Assembly: GCF_020882245.1 (NCBI RefSeq)
Contig: NC_083600.1
Coordinates: 7,316,001-7,380,000 of the forward strand
Direction: 5' to 3'
Length of the DNA stretch: 64,000 nt
Origin: Rhopalosiphum padi
Lineage: Eukaryota > Arthropoda > Insecta > Hemiptera > Aphididae
Shown: positions 47,201-61,000 of the stretch, piece after piece
How positions within the stretch are numbered: position 1 is the first letter of the stretch
Layout of the letters: every line of letters starts with the position of its first letter
Notes under the pieces: generated by a model
Database searches by the model: none
Told to the model about the DNA's origin: nothing
Seen by the model: the letters and a program-made list of their open reading frames with translations, nothing else
Made by a program: the position numbers and the translations under genes

Positions 47201-50200
47201 TATATCATAATAAGTCGAACTTCCATTTTAATTTGAAATTGTATTAAAAAATAGAATTAATAACATAACATTTTTGTTTAAAACTTTCAATTATGTTATA
47301 CTCGACTTGTTGTGCATTTTTGGAATGACAAAAAGTTCTTGGAATGGAAATGAACGAAGTCTCTCAATTAAAAACATTGGAAAACTTTGTACCCTGCTGT
47401 GATTTTAAAATTATAAAATATTAAGCTTACATTTTCTCTTTGAAATTAGTAAATGGTAACTTATATATGTAATACAAAAAGTCTAAAGAACCGCGTAAAA
47501 GAAATTTTAATCATTAAAAACCGCTTTACATTAACAACGAGAGTACTTATTTAAATTCTAAATATTTTACTCGAGTATAATCAAACTCTTAGAGGTTTAT
47601 TATTTTGAGAAAAAATAAATTAATATTGGAAAGTTAAATGTTGATTATTTCAAATATTGTAAATATATTTGTTATACCTATAATTTACGCATATATACAT
47701 ACATACATATATATTCACATTATAAACGATATCTAGTGTCACGCCGTGTGCATTCAATAATAAACCGTAATTATTCAAAATCGTAATATGAATACAATTA
47801 TCGAATCACCGAAACTGAAATTAATTGTTTATCATTCCCATTAGACTAGATATTTTGAATAACCTGCAAGGCTCTAGCAAACCCGCGTGTGTTGCCAAAC
47901 TAAATACATACCTACATTATCGTCATATTATTTATTAGATATTAAATCTATTTCAAGAATAGTTAGATTAAATTCTTAAGCTAATTTATATTTTAAAGAA
48001 TTAATTTTTTGATTTTGGTAGAATTTTTATTAAGTGTCTTTATAAATTCACCAGATGTGTTATTTTGATGTAATTAATAGAAAATAGTAGTTTAGGAGAC
48101 AATATTTATATAGTTTTAATTCAGAATTAATTAAAAAAAAACAAGTAATTTATAAATATAATTCAATAATTATTGAATGAATAACTATGATTTTAAAATT
48201 AATACAATCATACTTATATGTTGTCCTTATCATAATATTCTGCAATATCAATGTTTAATTTTGACGAGTGTTTAAGATTGAATTATGACGAAATTTATGA
48301 TCGCCACACATTATTATTAAGTCACTATATAGTATATTATTAATATTTTTTCCCTATAATTAAATTAGTATAATTTTTGATTTAAATGATGCACTTTGAA
48401 GGGTAATAATTATAATATTATATATTAATTGATATGTTTTATAAATTTGAAAATATTCTTAGAAGTTATTTTTTACAAACATTTAAAATTTACGAAATTA
48501 TAGTCACTTCAGTAAACCGAGTGCAACTCATAGTCGTTTATTTTTTACGATGATTGCTTTCAATTTTAATATAGCGCCTACATTCTTGAACTATGCCATG
48601 TTGGCTTCTATTTAGTGTAATCCGGTCATATTTTTTATTTTTATTATCGTTTATATTTTATTGCGACGCATGTCGAAGAAGCGTTTTGAGAAATGCATTC
48701 AATTTGTTGTATTTGTATTTTGTACACCGCATATTATTGCATCCGTTAAATTACAAATATAATAATTTCAATAGGAAATTATGGCTATTATCAATGCTCG
48801 TTCATCTCAATGGAATGATATTAATATATTATGTATATGTATATTATGTATTATGTATATAATGTAGGTATCTATTATATTTTTCATAATACTATAATCA
48901 AGGGAGTTGATATGAAATATTCCTTGTATGGTTTATAAAATATTTATCAGGTATAAATACACAACTGTAATTATTAATTAAGTTTTTTTTGTTTTATACA
49001 TAACTCTACATCTACGTATATAAATAAAAAAAGTACCTTGTATAGGTATACTATACTATATTAAATTTTAAAATACATGGAATGACGATATGAATTAAAG
49101 GGGAAGGGGTACGATAGCCATGACGTATAAAGTATATATTATATTTTTTGACGGTTTATAGATTATTAATTTAGTTTCATTATGTTTTAAAGTTGAAGTG
49201 ATTATATAATGAATAGCTGATGTTTTCGAATATTAAAACGAAAATAAACAATTTACATTGAGTCGATGAATATTGAATGTTTTAACACTTATGTCTTAGA
49301 ATAATATGGTAAAGTTCTAATAATTTTTATTAGATAAACTTTTTACCTGTTAATTGAAATTTATTGTAAATAGTAAAAAGTAAAAATATTTGAAGAAAAA
49401 ATGCGGAATCTGAAATTATAAAATATTAAAATTCGAGTTATATATATTAATTATATTTGTAGATTATTTTAACGCAGTATTTGTTTCATATGGTAAAAAG
49501 CACTTTTTTAATGTAGGTAATAGTTATTCTTTACGCGTTTTTTAAGTAAAGGAAAATATGCCGGTGAAATTTCTCCTTTTGACTCTACCAAAAAAATTTA
49601 AAATTTGTAATTGATTTGATATCTATGCAGTTTTTAAGTTTATAGAATTAATTGTGGGCAAGAAAAACTTTATAGATGTATTTTCCTTTATGAAAAATAA
49701 AGAAAAACCACAAAACACAACAAAAATGATTAAACCATATAATAATAATAAACGATATTGTCGTTCTAATCTTTTTTAAGATTTAAGTAATTTTTGTGAA
49801 CCACTCTAAATTTATTTTAAAAAACTAACGACTTTTTAAAGTATCTACTTAATCATATTTATGTATATACATAAAAAATGCAGTTTAGATATGATATGAA
49901 GACATTTTTTGAATAATTATACTATACTATATAATTATGACTTAATACAGCAATATTGTATTGGTTTATAATTATAAAACTAACTTGCCAATACATTTCG
50001 TAACATGTAATATAATATTTGTTATTATTGCTTATTACGTTCATATAATTTTTTTTTTAGCAGATTTGAAGATTTGGTGTTTGAAACGACTGTTAAAATG
50101 TACAATCACTGTAGTACAATATTACGAAATGTATTTGATGAGTGTACCTGCAACACAATCACTAGTACATTACTATTATGTACACTATACACACTGTAAA

Positions 50201-50652
50201 TTAACTAAAAATATAAATCTAACACGACGATTTAACGGCAGCATAGGTCAGAAAGGGTCAAATAAAACAGCTCCAACCAGTAAAATCATGTACGTAAATT
50301 ATTATGTAAATTCCAATTATGTACGAGAAATTGTGGTGAACACAGAGTATGTACGTAGGTGTATTTAATTAATAATTATATTATAAACGCGCATCATTAA
50401 TCGCCGCTGTGGTATTGATCTAAAGTCTATTAAAAGCAAAATTAAAATAATCACAATAACGGTGAAAACAAACATCTTTCACAAAGTCATATTATACAAC
50501 GTATATAATACCGTACGTGTATTGAAGACAGTATACATATAGCAGATATATTCTTTTAAATCTATGTCGATATTGGACTGCGATCGGTTTGTCAAATAAA
50601 ATCGTTTCGTGACCAACCGCGGTGCAGGTTGTCGGGCTATGCGTTATGTGTA
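44246..50652. other. gene-poor intergenic desert
   Basis: About 6.4 kb of AT-rich sequence. Short GC-richer patches near 44350 (GCGGTGGATTTAGGG then GGGAGGGG) and 44850 (AGGGGCGTCATTTT) look like single ends of old small transposons, without partners. Frames at 44279-44671, 48593-48862 and 49961-50368 have no start-codon support or codon bias that convinces me. No RNA gene recognised. Confidence 0.5.
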
Positions 50653-50777
50653 TACAGTAGAATCCGCTTATTTGCGACAGATTGGCATAGTCGGTTATTC
50701 GGTTAATCGGCGCAGTCGGATAATGGGGACAAATAGGCTACCGTCCAATGTGTCTCAATTAAGCGGATTTTACTGTA
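50653..50777. mobile_element. pogo/Tigger-like MITE with TA target duplication
   Basis: The element is 50655-50775 (121 bp). Left end CAGTAGAATCCGCTTATTTG; right end, reverse-complemented, CAGTAAAATCCGCTTAATTG. The inner sequence CGGATAATGGGGACAAATAG is typical of pogo-type MITEs. TA flanks both sides (TATA at both), the target used by Tc1/mariner/pogo transposases. Confidence 0.88.
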
Positions 50778-50811
50778 TACGATTTGAAGTCATCGTGTTA
50801 TCAAACCTGGG

Positions 50812-50908
50812 GTCTGCACACGTAGGCGCAATTTCAATAAAAAAAAAAACTGAGGGTGCTGATACACCCTAAGCGCCCCCCCCCTTATAGCGCCCATGTC
50901 GTCTGCAC
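50812..50908. mobile_element. 81-bp insertion with 8-bp direct duplication
   Basis: 50820-50900 is bracketed by the exact 8-mer GTCTGCAC (50812-50819 and 50901-50908). The ends are weak inverted repeats (ACGTAGGCGC and, reverse-complemented, GACATGGGCGC). It is probably a deleted hAT-type element; no coding capacity. Confidence 0.6.
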
Positions 50909-50914
50909 GATTCA

Positions 50915-51020
50915 GGCCCGATTCGCCGACACCCAATTCGCCGACTACTCGTTTCGCCGACGCGAAAACCGGTTTCCGGTAAAAATGAAAAAAGTTTCAA
51001 TTCGCCGACAAAACGTAGTT
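50915..51020. repeat. tandem ATTCGCCGAC phrases, possible solo TIR of a MULE
   Basis: Four copies of (A/T)TTCGCCGAC at about 50921, 50937, 50952 and 50999 resemble in design the phrase-array TIRs of the two MULEs in this window. No inverted partner was found nearby, so it is either a solo TIR left by deletion or an unrelated tandem repeat. Confidence 0.45.
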
Positions 51021-51246
51021 TCATAAAATACAAAAATAATTTTTATGTGGAAATCTAGAATATTACAATCTACCATCAAAATGTTGACTAAATATAGAAA
51101 ATTAGAAGAAAGGTTATCATTTGCAAAAGATAGGTAAAGCGTTTATGATATATAATAATACATTTTTTTCTAACATTTTAAATTATAATTTTAGGTTACT
51201 GAATGGTACGATTTGTATTTTGGAATACTTATGTTTAGTATACATC

Positions 51247-51719
51247 AGCTAGGGCAGGGGTCGCCAACCAGTCGATCTTTCTAAGAATATAGGTCGATCG
51301 TTATAAAAATTAATTTTACCATTATTGGTCGATCGCGTAATAAATAATCGGATAATGTGGATTGCTAAATTGAATTCTAGTAATTTATTATTATCAGTCA
51401 ATCGGTTTTTTATTTGAAAACAAATGCCTCGGCCACAATAAAAAGTCAGAATTATTGTCAGTTATAACTCGACTGTCAGTTAGTCGTCACGTGCAAGTGT
51501 GCAACGCGTATAATGTATATGTTCGGTATATTTTCGTTATTACGTTCCAAATTTATTTAGAATTTACAACAAATAAAATGAATCCGTTTTTTTTTTTTTT
51601 TGCTCATAAAACAAATCTCTTCCTAAAGACCTAAATTCTCCTAGATATCGATCACCTGGGACTAAAAATTTCAAATGTAGCTCACTTGTTTGAAAAGGTT
51701 GGCGACCCCCGAGCTAGGG
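51247..51719. mobile_element. non-autonomous hAT transposon, 457 bp, with 8-bp TSD
   Basis: The element is 51255-51711. The left end CAGGGGTCGCCAACC is matched by the inverted right end GGTTGGCGACCCCCG, the common hAT terminal form. AGCTAGGG at 51247-51254 and 51712-51719 is an exact 8-bp TSD. The interior carries GTCGATC repeats near the left end and an oligo-T tract; no transposase. It sits about 345 bp upstream of the TBC1D32 start codon. Confidence 0.9.
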
Positions 51720-52063
51720 TATTGCCGACGTCCCCGACTTGGACATTTAACGGGCCCGACACTCGTCAGCCGAACTCACGCTGTGCATTTGAAAAGTACA
51801 CGTCATAATATTATATTTCGAACGGTTAAACAACGTACGTGCAGCTGTACCGGCGCGGCGCTGCGCCGTTTCGATCCGATCGATCGGTCGCGTCCCCTTA
51901 GTAACGGATATACACACATCGCACAACGCGCACATTGCCACAGTATCGCGGAGAAACGCCGCGACCAGACCGAATAAACTGTCCGTCCAATCGAATCGTT
52001 CTTTTTAGTTTTTCGAAAAAACTACGCAGTGCTGCGACCGCTAGTTGGTTTGGCGCGGCCGCG
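51720..52063 (+). promoter_or_regulatory. CpG-rich promoter and 5' leader of TBC1D32
   Basis: GC and CpG content rises sharply after the hAT element and continues into exon 1. No TATA box is evident. A frame open from about 51935 joins the coding frame but has no ATG before 52064. Confidence 0.5.
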
Positions 52064-55000
52064 ATGGACCACGCGCGCCCGGACTCGGCCACGGCGGCGG
52101 ACGGCGGCCCGGACGACCCGGACGGCCGGCTGTACGATTATCTGCTGGACAGCGGCGCGTTCGACGACGTGCGCGCGTTGGCCGAGTCGCTCGTCGGCTC
52201 GTCCGTGTCGTCGTCCGACGTGGACGGTGCCGGCGGTGATGACGAAGACGACGACGACCACGACGACGACGCCGGCGCCGTCGCCAGGCGGATCGCCGAC
52301 CGGCTGTTGGAGCAGAACGCCGACGACGTCGACCGGGCGCTGGACGCGGCCGTGCGCGACGCTCTGCTGGCCACCGGGTCGGCCGGCCGGCTGGTGGACC
52401 ACCGGTGGCCGGGGTTGGTGGACATCGGGCCCGGACGACTGGCGCGCGACACCGCTCGCAGCCTGAACGCGCTCCTCCGGTTGCCGTTCACGTACGACAC
52501 GTACACGGGCGCGTACTTTCGGCGGCTGACGGACGGGCTGTCGCGCGCCGTGTCGGCGGACGTGCATTTCAGCCTCGCGATCCGCGTGTACGCCAAGCTC
52601 GTGGACACGGCGCCGGACCCGGAGAGCGCGGCCGAAAGTTTCTGTTCGCTGTGCGAGGCCACGCACGCGCGGTGTCTGTTACGGCAACGACGCGACTTCG
52701 GCAAGACGGTGACGGCCGTGTCGCTGACGGCCCGATGTCTGTCCGCGGTCATCAAGCGGGCTGCCGGCTGCCGCGGGGCCGTCAAACCGGCCATCGTTGA
52801 GTTTGTGGCCGCCATTGCGGCCGACCCCGGTGGTCGCGGCCCGTACGCCATCCTGTGCTGCACCGATCCTACTGCCACGTGGTTCGACACCGTTTCTAAG
52901 TACCACTCGTCCCGATCGGTCTTTTTCCAGGTAAGCGACGTCCAACATCACACAATTGTGTACTTGTATAGTTAGATTTTAACTAAATTCTCACAAAACT
53001 GTATTATGTAAAATATGCTATACCGTTTAGGTTTGATATTCCAGTTCGTACGTTTGGCGCGAAACATATACTTCTGACACGATAAAATGCTGCTAGGGCT
53101 GTACCATACCCTAAAGTGCAAAACAATTGATTGGAGTGCTATAAAAACTAAAAAAAGAGTTATTGTATTTCATTGTAATTCTAGTTGTACTATTGCTGTA
53201 CGTAGTTGTTTCCAGTCGGTTAGCTTTCGTCAAAGTTATTCCTATTTATCTGTATTCTATGTGCGAATTATGTTATAACGTGGTCGTTATCTTCTTGGTC
53301 AGTGGTCTTCAAGTTTATTAGATTCGCATCAAATATGAGTTATTTATTTTTTGTGACTTGTATATTTCTTAAAAAATGCTGATTGATAAACACCGTGTTA
53401 TGCATGTAAAATTGGACTATTTTTAATTAATTTAATATTCATTAATGTTCATTATATCTCGGAATTAAATTGCTTCGATTATCTTGAACGGATTAGTATC
53501 TGTTATCTCAAATATAGGCAATATATAGTTAAGATTAATAGGTCTAATGATCAGGTAAAAAAATAAAAATCGATTATGGGTACCACAATAATAATAACTA
53601 TTATAATACTAAATAAATAATATTATAAATAGTTTTTACTATTTACAATTAGTATAGATACTGATATGCAGATGAAATTTATTTAGTTGTCTCAGATAAG
53701 TTTTGGAATTTGGCGCTGTATCAAAAATTAATAAATTTATTTAAGTATAAATTATTATTATTAAATTAAAAAAAACATTTTTAGTTTATATTAGGCACGC
53801 ACCATTAGATCTTTTAATAATCTCATTTATTATGTGGTAAATGATGAGATATTAATTCAAAACTACCTATATACTCACTGACCCGTATTTGTTTTCAGTG
53901 CTTAGACGGCGACCGGAAACTGCTCCGGGCAGTCGTGTCCGGTTTCCACGAGTGGATCGTCGAACCCGAGATCCCTCGACGGTCGGACGACGCGGACATC
54001 GCGGCAGTGGTCCGGTACGCCCGCGCGCTGCACGCCATGCACCTGCTGGCCAAGATGTTCAGGTACCGCGCCACGGTGGCCATGTTCCCGATCAAGGTGT
54101 CCAGGACGCTGCGGATCCACGCGGCCGGTATTTCGAACCACTGTCTCGGTTTCCTGTCCGCCAACCGCCGGGGCGTTCCCGCGACGTTGGCGCACGGCCT
54201 CTGCTCGCTGGTGGCCGCCGTGGCCGCGTTCCACCTCGAGACGCTTGACTCGATCGCGGATAACGCTTTTGGCTTACGCATACTGGCCAAGGTCGCGGAG
54301 CGTTCGGACGCGTTGGCCGCGCGTCAACAGTTGGTGGACGGATTGTTCGAGAACAGGCGCTGGAAGGATGCCGCCGACGGCGCGGACGCGGATTCTCTGA
54401 CGGCGGTCGCGGCCACGTTGACGGCCAGTCGTCACGACGAGATCTGGCGGCTGACCACCAGGAGGATGTCGTTCTTGGAGGACGCGGCCGCCGGTGACCC
54501 CGACCTCGGACACCGTCGGTCGCTCTTGACCAACGTGCGCGGCAGCCCACTGGGCACGCTCATGTACGACACGCCGCAGCGGGACGACTTCGATTGGTTG
54601 AACCCGCGACACCTGTTGACGTTGAGCGTCGCCTGCACCACGGCCGCCGGCAGACAGTGGCTGGACAGGACGAACGCGTTCGGTTCACTGGACGGATTCG
54701 TAGCGGACCGTTCGCGCCAAACGGAAGTCTCTTTGGACCCGGACGGCGACCGGAAGTCCCTCGACTCGATCGTCCGCGTCGCCTATTCCTGTTGCGCGTC
54801 GATCGGAGGTCAGCATCATTATTGTTATTATTCTTATCATCATCCTAATTCCAAGGTCACTACGTTCACCCTCCATAAGAAAATAAAAATACATTATTTT
54901 TATTTATTGTAAGATTATTTGAATAATAATTATAATTATCAGCTCATATTGATATATAATTATTTCAGTTGAATTTCATATGAATAATTTGTATATTAAT

Positions 55001-58000
55001 TATCAATATTATTATGTATTAGAATAACGGTAAAAATAATTTTGTATAGCGGAATATTTATCTGATTTTCAAAAATCGTGTCTGGACTTTTTTCTCAAAT
55101 TAATTATTGTAACAAATTCACCCCTCCGTACCTCGACGTTTATTCGTATATTCATTGTTTTCCCATTTTTGGGTACCAAAAGCCACGCAAATGCGGATAG
55201 ATCGCATTAATGCATTGTACATGCCCAAATTCTAGGGATTTTTTACTTTTACGTCAGTTTAGTCAACTCACATACTTGTGAGGGTGGTATTTTTACGAAG
55301 GCGATCGACCTTTTAATTGATTATATCTGCAGTGAAAGAACTAGTGTTCTATTTTTTTTTATTAACGATCCTCGTATAATATTCACAGCAAGGCACTGTG
55401 GTCGAATTTTATCCGAAATAGGTCATCATTGTCAAAACATTAAAATTTGAGAACCGCTGTTATACACCGCACATAGCATATTTTAGTTGTATAACAGGTA
55501 GCCCGTATCGTTGCCGTGAATTTTATAAATTTCACCGTTTTGTTTTTTTTTTTTTACAGGGTTAAAAATTGTACTTGACCATCTCCGAATCGACGGTTCG
55601 GAAGCCGCAGTAACCGGAATAGCGACACTCACTGAATTTTATTACGCTTCGTTCCAAAATTTTGACGGCCATCCCATTACGAGAGACGTTCTCGTGATAC
55701 TGTGGCTTCGTTTGATACAAGCGGCTACGCACACGTTCAGCTCACGTGTTTACGCGGACTCGAAACTAAAATATCAAGTATAAACGTACAATAATTTGTA
55801 TCGTACCATTGTTAGCCGCGGCTGATGATAGTGTATTACGAAAAAAATAAACATACTTATTATAGTGTACGCGTTCCACAATAGATACCAGATACGCTAA
55901 TCATGCATTATGTATAACTCATGACCCAACGACGTTTACGGTAATGTACCGTTTTAAAGTTCGGTCCGTTTGGACAGCGCGGCAATCACTAATCATAATG
56001 ATCATCTTTGCCCTCCAGTCGTAATAATAATGTTACGCGACTGTGTATGCGCTGCTCACAGTGTACACACCATAATATATTATATTTACGGTTTGTCAGA
56101 AACCGAATAGAAAGTCAATACTAAATTCGTTGCGTAATCGTAACTCCTAAAAGTTTCGTTTTAACCGTCGATCGCGGAGAAGGGTCACCCGTGGCTTTTA
56201 CTGTGTGTGTGTGTGTGTGTGTGTTGTTACGAAATGTTCATTTTCGGGCGGTTTTTCGTTTGTTTTTGACAGGAAACATTATTAAAGCTGTCCGCCGAAA
56301 GCCGTACGGAAGATGAAATAGTTTTCGTCGACGAAACAACCGAACTTTTGACAAAATTACAACGCCCTCTGCTGTCGGACGGTACTGGGCACGCCACCGA
56401 ATCTACCCCTAGCGCTCTGGCCGAGTTTTTGTCCAACGCTAATCACCATCACGGCGGTGTCTGGTCGCAGAGGCTTCGTTCCATAATAATCCGTTCCGAC
56501 CAGATAACCGTGAGTATACACAGTAATTACAGGTTTGAGTCACTCATCATGCTTACCCCCGTTTCGCCCTTAAACGTAATGCCAGATAAAATACTTCAAG
56601 CATTATAATATTAACGTATAGTAATAATATATATAGTATTTTTTGAGTTTCTGAAAAATCAGATTTTTAATAGACACACAATTATTATACGACGTGGGTG
56701 AGCATGTCCGGTGTAATATAAACGTACATAAGTCAGAAAAACGATTTAAGCAAATGACGAGTATGTATAATAACTAGTACGTTTCCGCAGGGAACGGAGA
56801 CGATGGATTTAATAACGTCGGTTGGCCGCCGCCGTTTCGACGGCCAACTCGACCTGGGCGCGTTCGATCATAAATTAAACCTAACCGATTTCGATGTCAC
56901 CGGAATACGATTGGCGCTGAGGTTACAAAAACACGTTATAATATTATAATACTACTCTGTTACGAAATTTATTTTCCTCGATGTATTAGTTATTATTATT
57001 ATTATTATTATTGTTGCAGGTACGGGTCAAGCGTCGGGTTGGTGGTCGAAGATTCGGTGACGTCCTCGGAGCTCGAACAACTGTACAGCTGTGTTGAAAG
57101 ACGAGGATCGCCGGCGCTATTCGATTGCATGACTTGCACGTTGTTTATAGCGTCGGGAGGATCGAAAAACGGGTTTGTGATATACTGGCTATATAGATTT
57201 TTATATAAAATTTTATATAATATAAAATTTGTATTATGCGTGTAATAAAGGTGTATTGAGGCGTGTGCCGTACTGCTCAGACTCTACGAAACGACACGAT
57301 ACGTTTGGCCGCCGGCATTTGACGAGGACGCCGACAGGAGGGCCGCTTTTGGTCATCTGGTTGAAGGGTTGTTACAACAAGAACAACCCGAAGTGTACAA
57401 CGCATTTAAGGTTAGCAAACGTTGCGCGGAATAGAGATTGATTGCGGCTGGTATGGGTGGGTATAATGGGTAGGGGGGGGGGCGAAGCGTTTTAATTTTT
57501 TTTTCTAAATGCATGTTTTTAAATACTAAAAGTGATCGATAAAAATCAACTTTTTCCAACATTTCTACGTTTTTATCCAAAACATACATTGAAAAGGAAG
57601 TCAAGGAAGTCTTGTTAGTTAATATAAACTTTTGATCATTAATCATGATAGTTTATTTTTTTTTTTTTATTGCGTTATACTCTATAATTAAAGAACTGCA
57701 GATCATAAATATTATTCATACAATCATATTGTACTATTTTAAATACGTAATAATATACCTATTATGTAAAACTGCATAAACATGAGACCTTTTAAATTAA
57801 TATACAATTTACTTATACAATTTTGTTGAAATAACTTCAAAAATAAAATGAAACTAGAGTAAATAAAAAAAAAAATGGGAAGGTAGCTATGTCGTATATT
57901 GTAAGTGACTGTATTTGATGTGTTAAATTATTGAATATGATTAACGATTCTGAGCGGAGATGGTCTGTTAGCAAATCGGTCTATTATAATATGACTATTA

Positions 58001-61000
58001 TTAATTTATTTTACTATATTCCTAGTGATACCAGATACACAGTACATTGAATTAATTTGTGCTGAAATTATCTAATTTATTATTCGAGTATAACTAATTA
58101 CTTAATTAGTATAGTAGTATATACTATATTTATTTAGTTATAGGTCCTATATATCTACTTATATTAAAATATTATATTATTATTATTGTTATTAACTTTT
58201 GAGTCAACATTGACTTAACGCAGAACGGTATAAATATATTCGAGGTATAAATACGCAGCAGTTTAAAATCAATATAAATATTTTTAAATATCATTCTATA
58301 TAGTAAAATCGTTAAAATATAATAATATACATAACAATTTCGAATAATATTTTTAGATTAACTACAACAAAATAATTAAAATTGTATTTTACTTTTAAAT
58401 ATATAATTTAATAAAAAATTTGAACTGAATATTTAAAAAAAAATATGTAATATATATATATTGTTTTAGATGTTTAGGTTTCAATAATAACTACTTATGA
58501 GGAACCTTGTATTATATTTTTAAGACTTAGCTATCAAAATTGAAAATTGTATAAAATTTAGAACTATTACATTCATGGCTTAAAATCTAGAATGTTGGAA
58601 CTTAGTCTACTAAAAATAGTTTTGTGAACTTTTGGTTTGAATCATTAAATAAAATATAAATTTATGTGTTTTTATAGTATACTAAATTTTCACTCGTACC
58701 GATTTGCTAATAATATAAAAATGCTTATATATGTATACTACTATACTTACAAAATAAAACATTTCAATTCTATAAATAAATATTATGTGATAATTTCATC
58801 CCTTAATAAAACTGAAAAAACATATTATATTTTAAATAAATAGGTTTTAGTCAATTGCTGGCATTTTATTGAAAGCGGTAGTTCTGACCACTCCTCATAC
58901 TATTTACCAACTGGTTCAGAACGTTCCCTAGAGGGCAAATATATACAAGATACGCGATATATCGTATAAACAAGAAAATGAAATTAAAAAAAATTTCGGT
59001 AATTACGAACAGCGGCTAACCGACTGTTAATTTTCAATTGGCTCATCAGTAGCTCGGTATCTCGTGATATTGACCCGTTGATAGTCGTGATTTATGCGTA
59101 CAAGTACACCTACGTTTCGTGTGGTTTCCAGTTTCCAATTATAAACGCTCATTGCTCAAGGCAGTTGTTTAAAATTAAACGGAGTATATTAATATTAATA
59201 GATATAATTATAAATTATATGACTGATCTTCTGGGCCACGGATAATGTCATTTAATCTCATATGCTAGGTCAGGTATTGTAGTGGGTAGAATATTGAAAA
59301 ACGTCAAAATATTAATTTTGTATCATTTATTTTTATTTTGTTTGACATTACGTCATTACTTAAAATATTTATAATTTAAACATATTGGAAATATTTATTA
59401 CGCGGTCGATGTTACAACTCAATAAAATGCAATAATAATATTTATGTAGGTACTTATATACACTATCTTATCATAGGTTATGGTTACGAAGATACTCGTA
59501 GATTAACATATTTATTAGTTAGTAAGTACGGCACGTGTGATTTAAGATAGGTATTGCATTTTGCATTCGAAGTAAAGGTGGCCAGATGGGCATAAAAATA
59601 TTGTACATGATAATCAGTGAAGTATTAAAGCAGCAGTGCAAAATGCATAAATATTATTATTAATTTATTCCATAAAGTATAAATTCATCTTTTATAAGTC
59701 TATAAAACCATAAACATACTGACGAGTAAAAGTGGAACGTCCGAACGTTATATCGTCGTATAATAGTAGAGTTGTGGGTTATGAGTATTTTACACGACTA
59801 TAATTATCGTAAACACAAGGCTAACTCCACTGCAGTATTATATAAATTTAAAAAACATTATGCAAATCCATGTTTAATCATTAGGCCTTTACACACTCAT
59901 TTTTAGTGCCGATATTATTATTATTATTATTTATGCAGAGATTGTTTTCAAAGTCGAGTGAGTTAAATATTCGATTTGGAGAAATTAATCAAGGCTTGAA
60001 CTCCATTAAATACATTATATTTATTGATTTTACAGTTAACGAATTCATTGAGAATTGTGTACAATAAAACAATTTGAGTGTACCGCACGAGTGGATTGAA
60101 GTCTTAAGTCTATTTTAGTGTGCAAATATGAAATAATCATTTTCAAATTCATTTGATTTCAATTATTTTTATTCTTACTGTAAAATTGATACCTATATAT
60201 ATACTATACGTAGTATAAGTTGATATTATGACGTCAAAAGTTAACAGATTTTTATTTTATTGACGTAATTGCTTTTTGAATTTAAAAGTTTTATATTGTA
60301 ACGTTTATGGATAAATTACTATTGTATTTAAGTATTAAAGTATATTTTATAATCATATGAACCTTGCTACACGCGCGTACCTACTGATGCTTTAAATCGT
60401 TGGAATATTATATATATATATATATTTATATACATATCATATATTATTAGACATACACGATGACAGATACATCAGCGTTGTGACCTATAATTAGTATCCG
60501 AGTGCGTTGCGTTATTATTATTATCTATTACGTATTATTATACTTAACGTACGTTTATTGCGCGGGTGTTACAATATTATAATACAAAAGTTTATTTGGC
60601 TCGATACGCATACTGATATGCGATATAGTCGTACGAACTTAATTAGCGGTTTTTTTTTTTACGTTATTTCATGTCATGGAATCGCGTAGGGACTAGATAT
60701 TTAAAAACGAAAAACATAATATTAATATTATTATTATGATAATTACGACTCGGAGAGGTCGAATCAAACAATGGAACGTTTAACCTTTGATGATGACTTT
60801 TTTCGAGTTGAAATTATGCGGTCTCGTTGTGCGTTTCACCGTCGTAATAAGCGAGATATACCGCCATCATTGTTCGTACATATAGATATAGGTACGCACT
60901 ACAACTACACGTCATACTACGTATACGTACACATACGATAATACAATAATTAGGTACTGCGACTGTGTAAGATCCGCCGAGTGTGTCAATGCCATCATCG

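Noticed and set aside
49961..50368. 135-codon plus-strand open frame
   Set aside because: Begins at a non-ATG codon, low complexity, no family resemblance and no splice or promoter context.
52022..52890. Long minus-strand open frames opposite TBC1D32 exon 1
   Set aside because: Compositional shadows of very GC-rich coding DNA; Arg/Pro/Val-rich with no domain, while the plus frame has homology and splice sites.
53299..53340. CAGTGGTCTTCAA, hAT-like left end in TBC1D32 intron 1
   Set aside because: No inverted partner or TSD in the intron; may be chance.
53895..54641. Minus-strand open frames opposite TBC1D32 exon 2
   Set aside because: Same GC effect; no homology and no independent promoter or splice signals.
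55383..55455. Possible hAT remnant in TBC1D32 intron 2 (GAGAACCGCTG end)
   Set aside because: Only one convincing end; the opposite end and an 8-bp duplication could not be found.
58878..58922. Short hairpin GTTCTGACCA / TGGTTCAGAAC as a miRNA precursor
   Set aside because: Stem too short and imperfect for a typical precursor.
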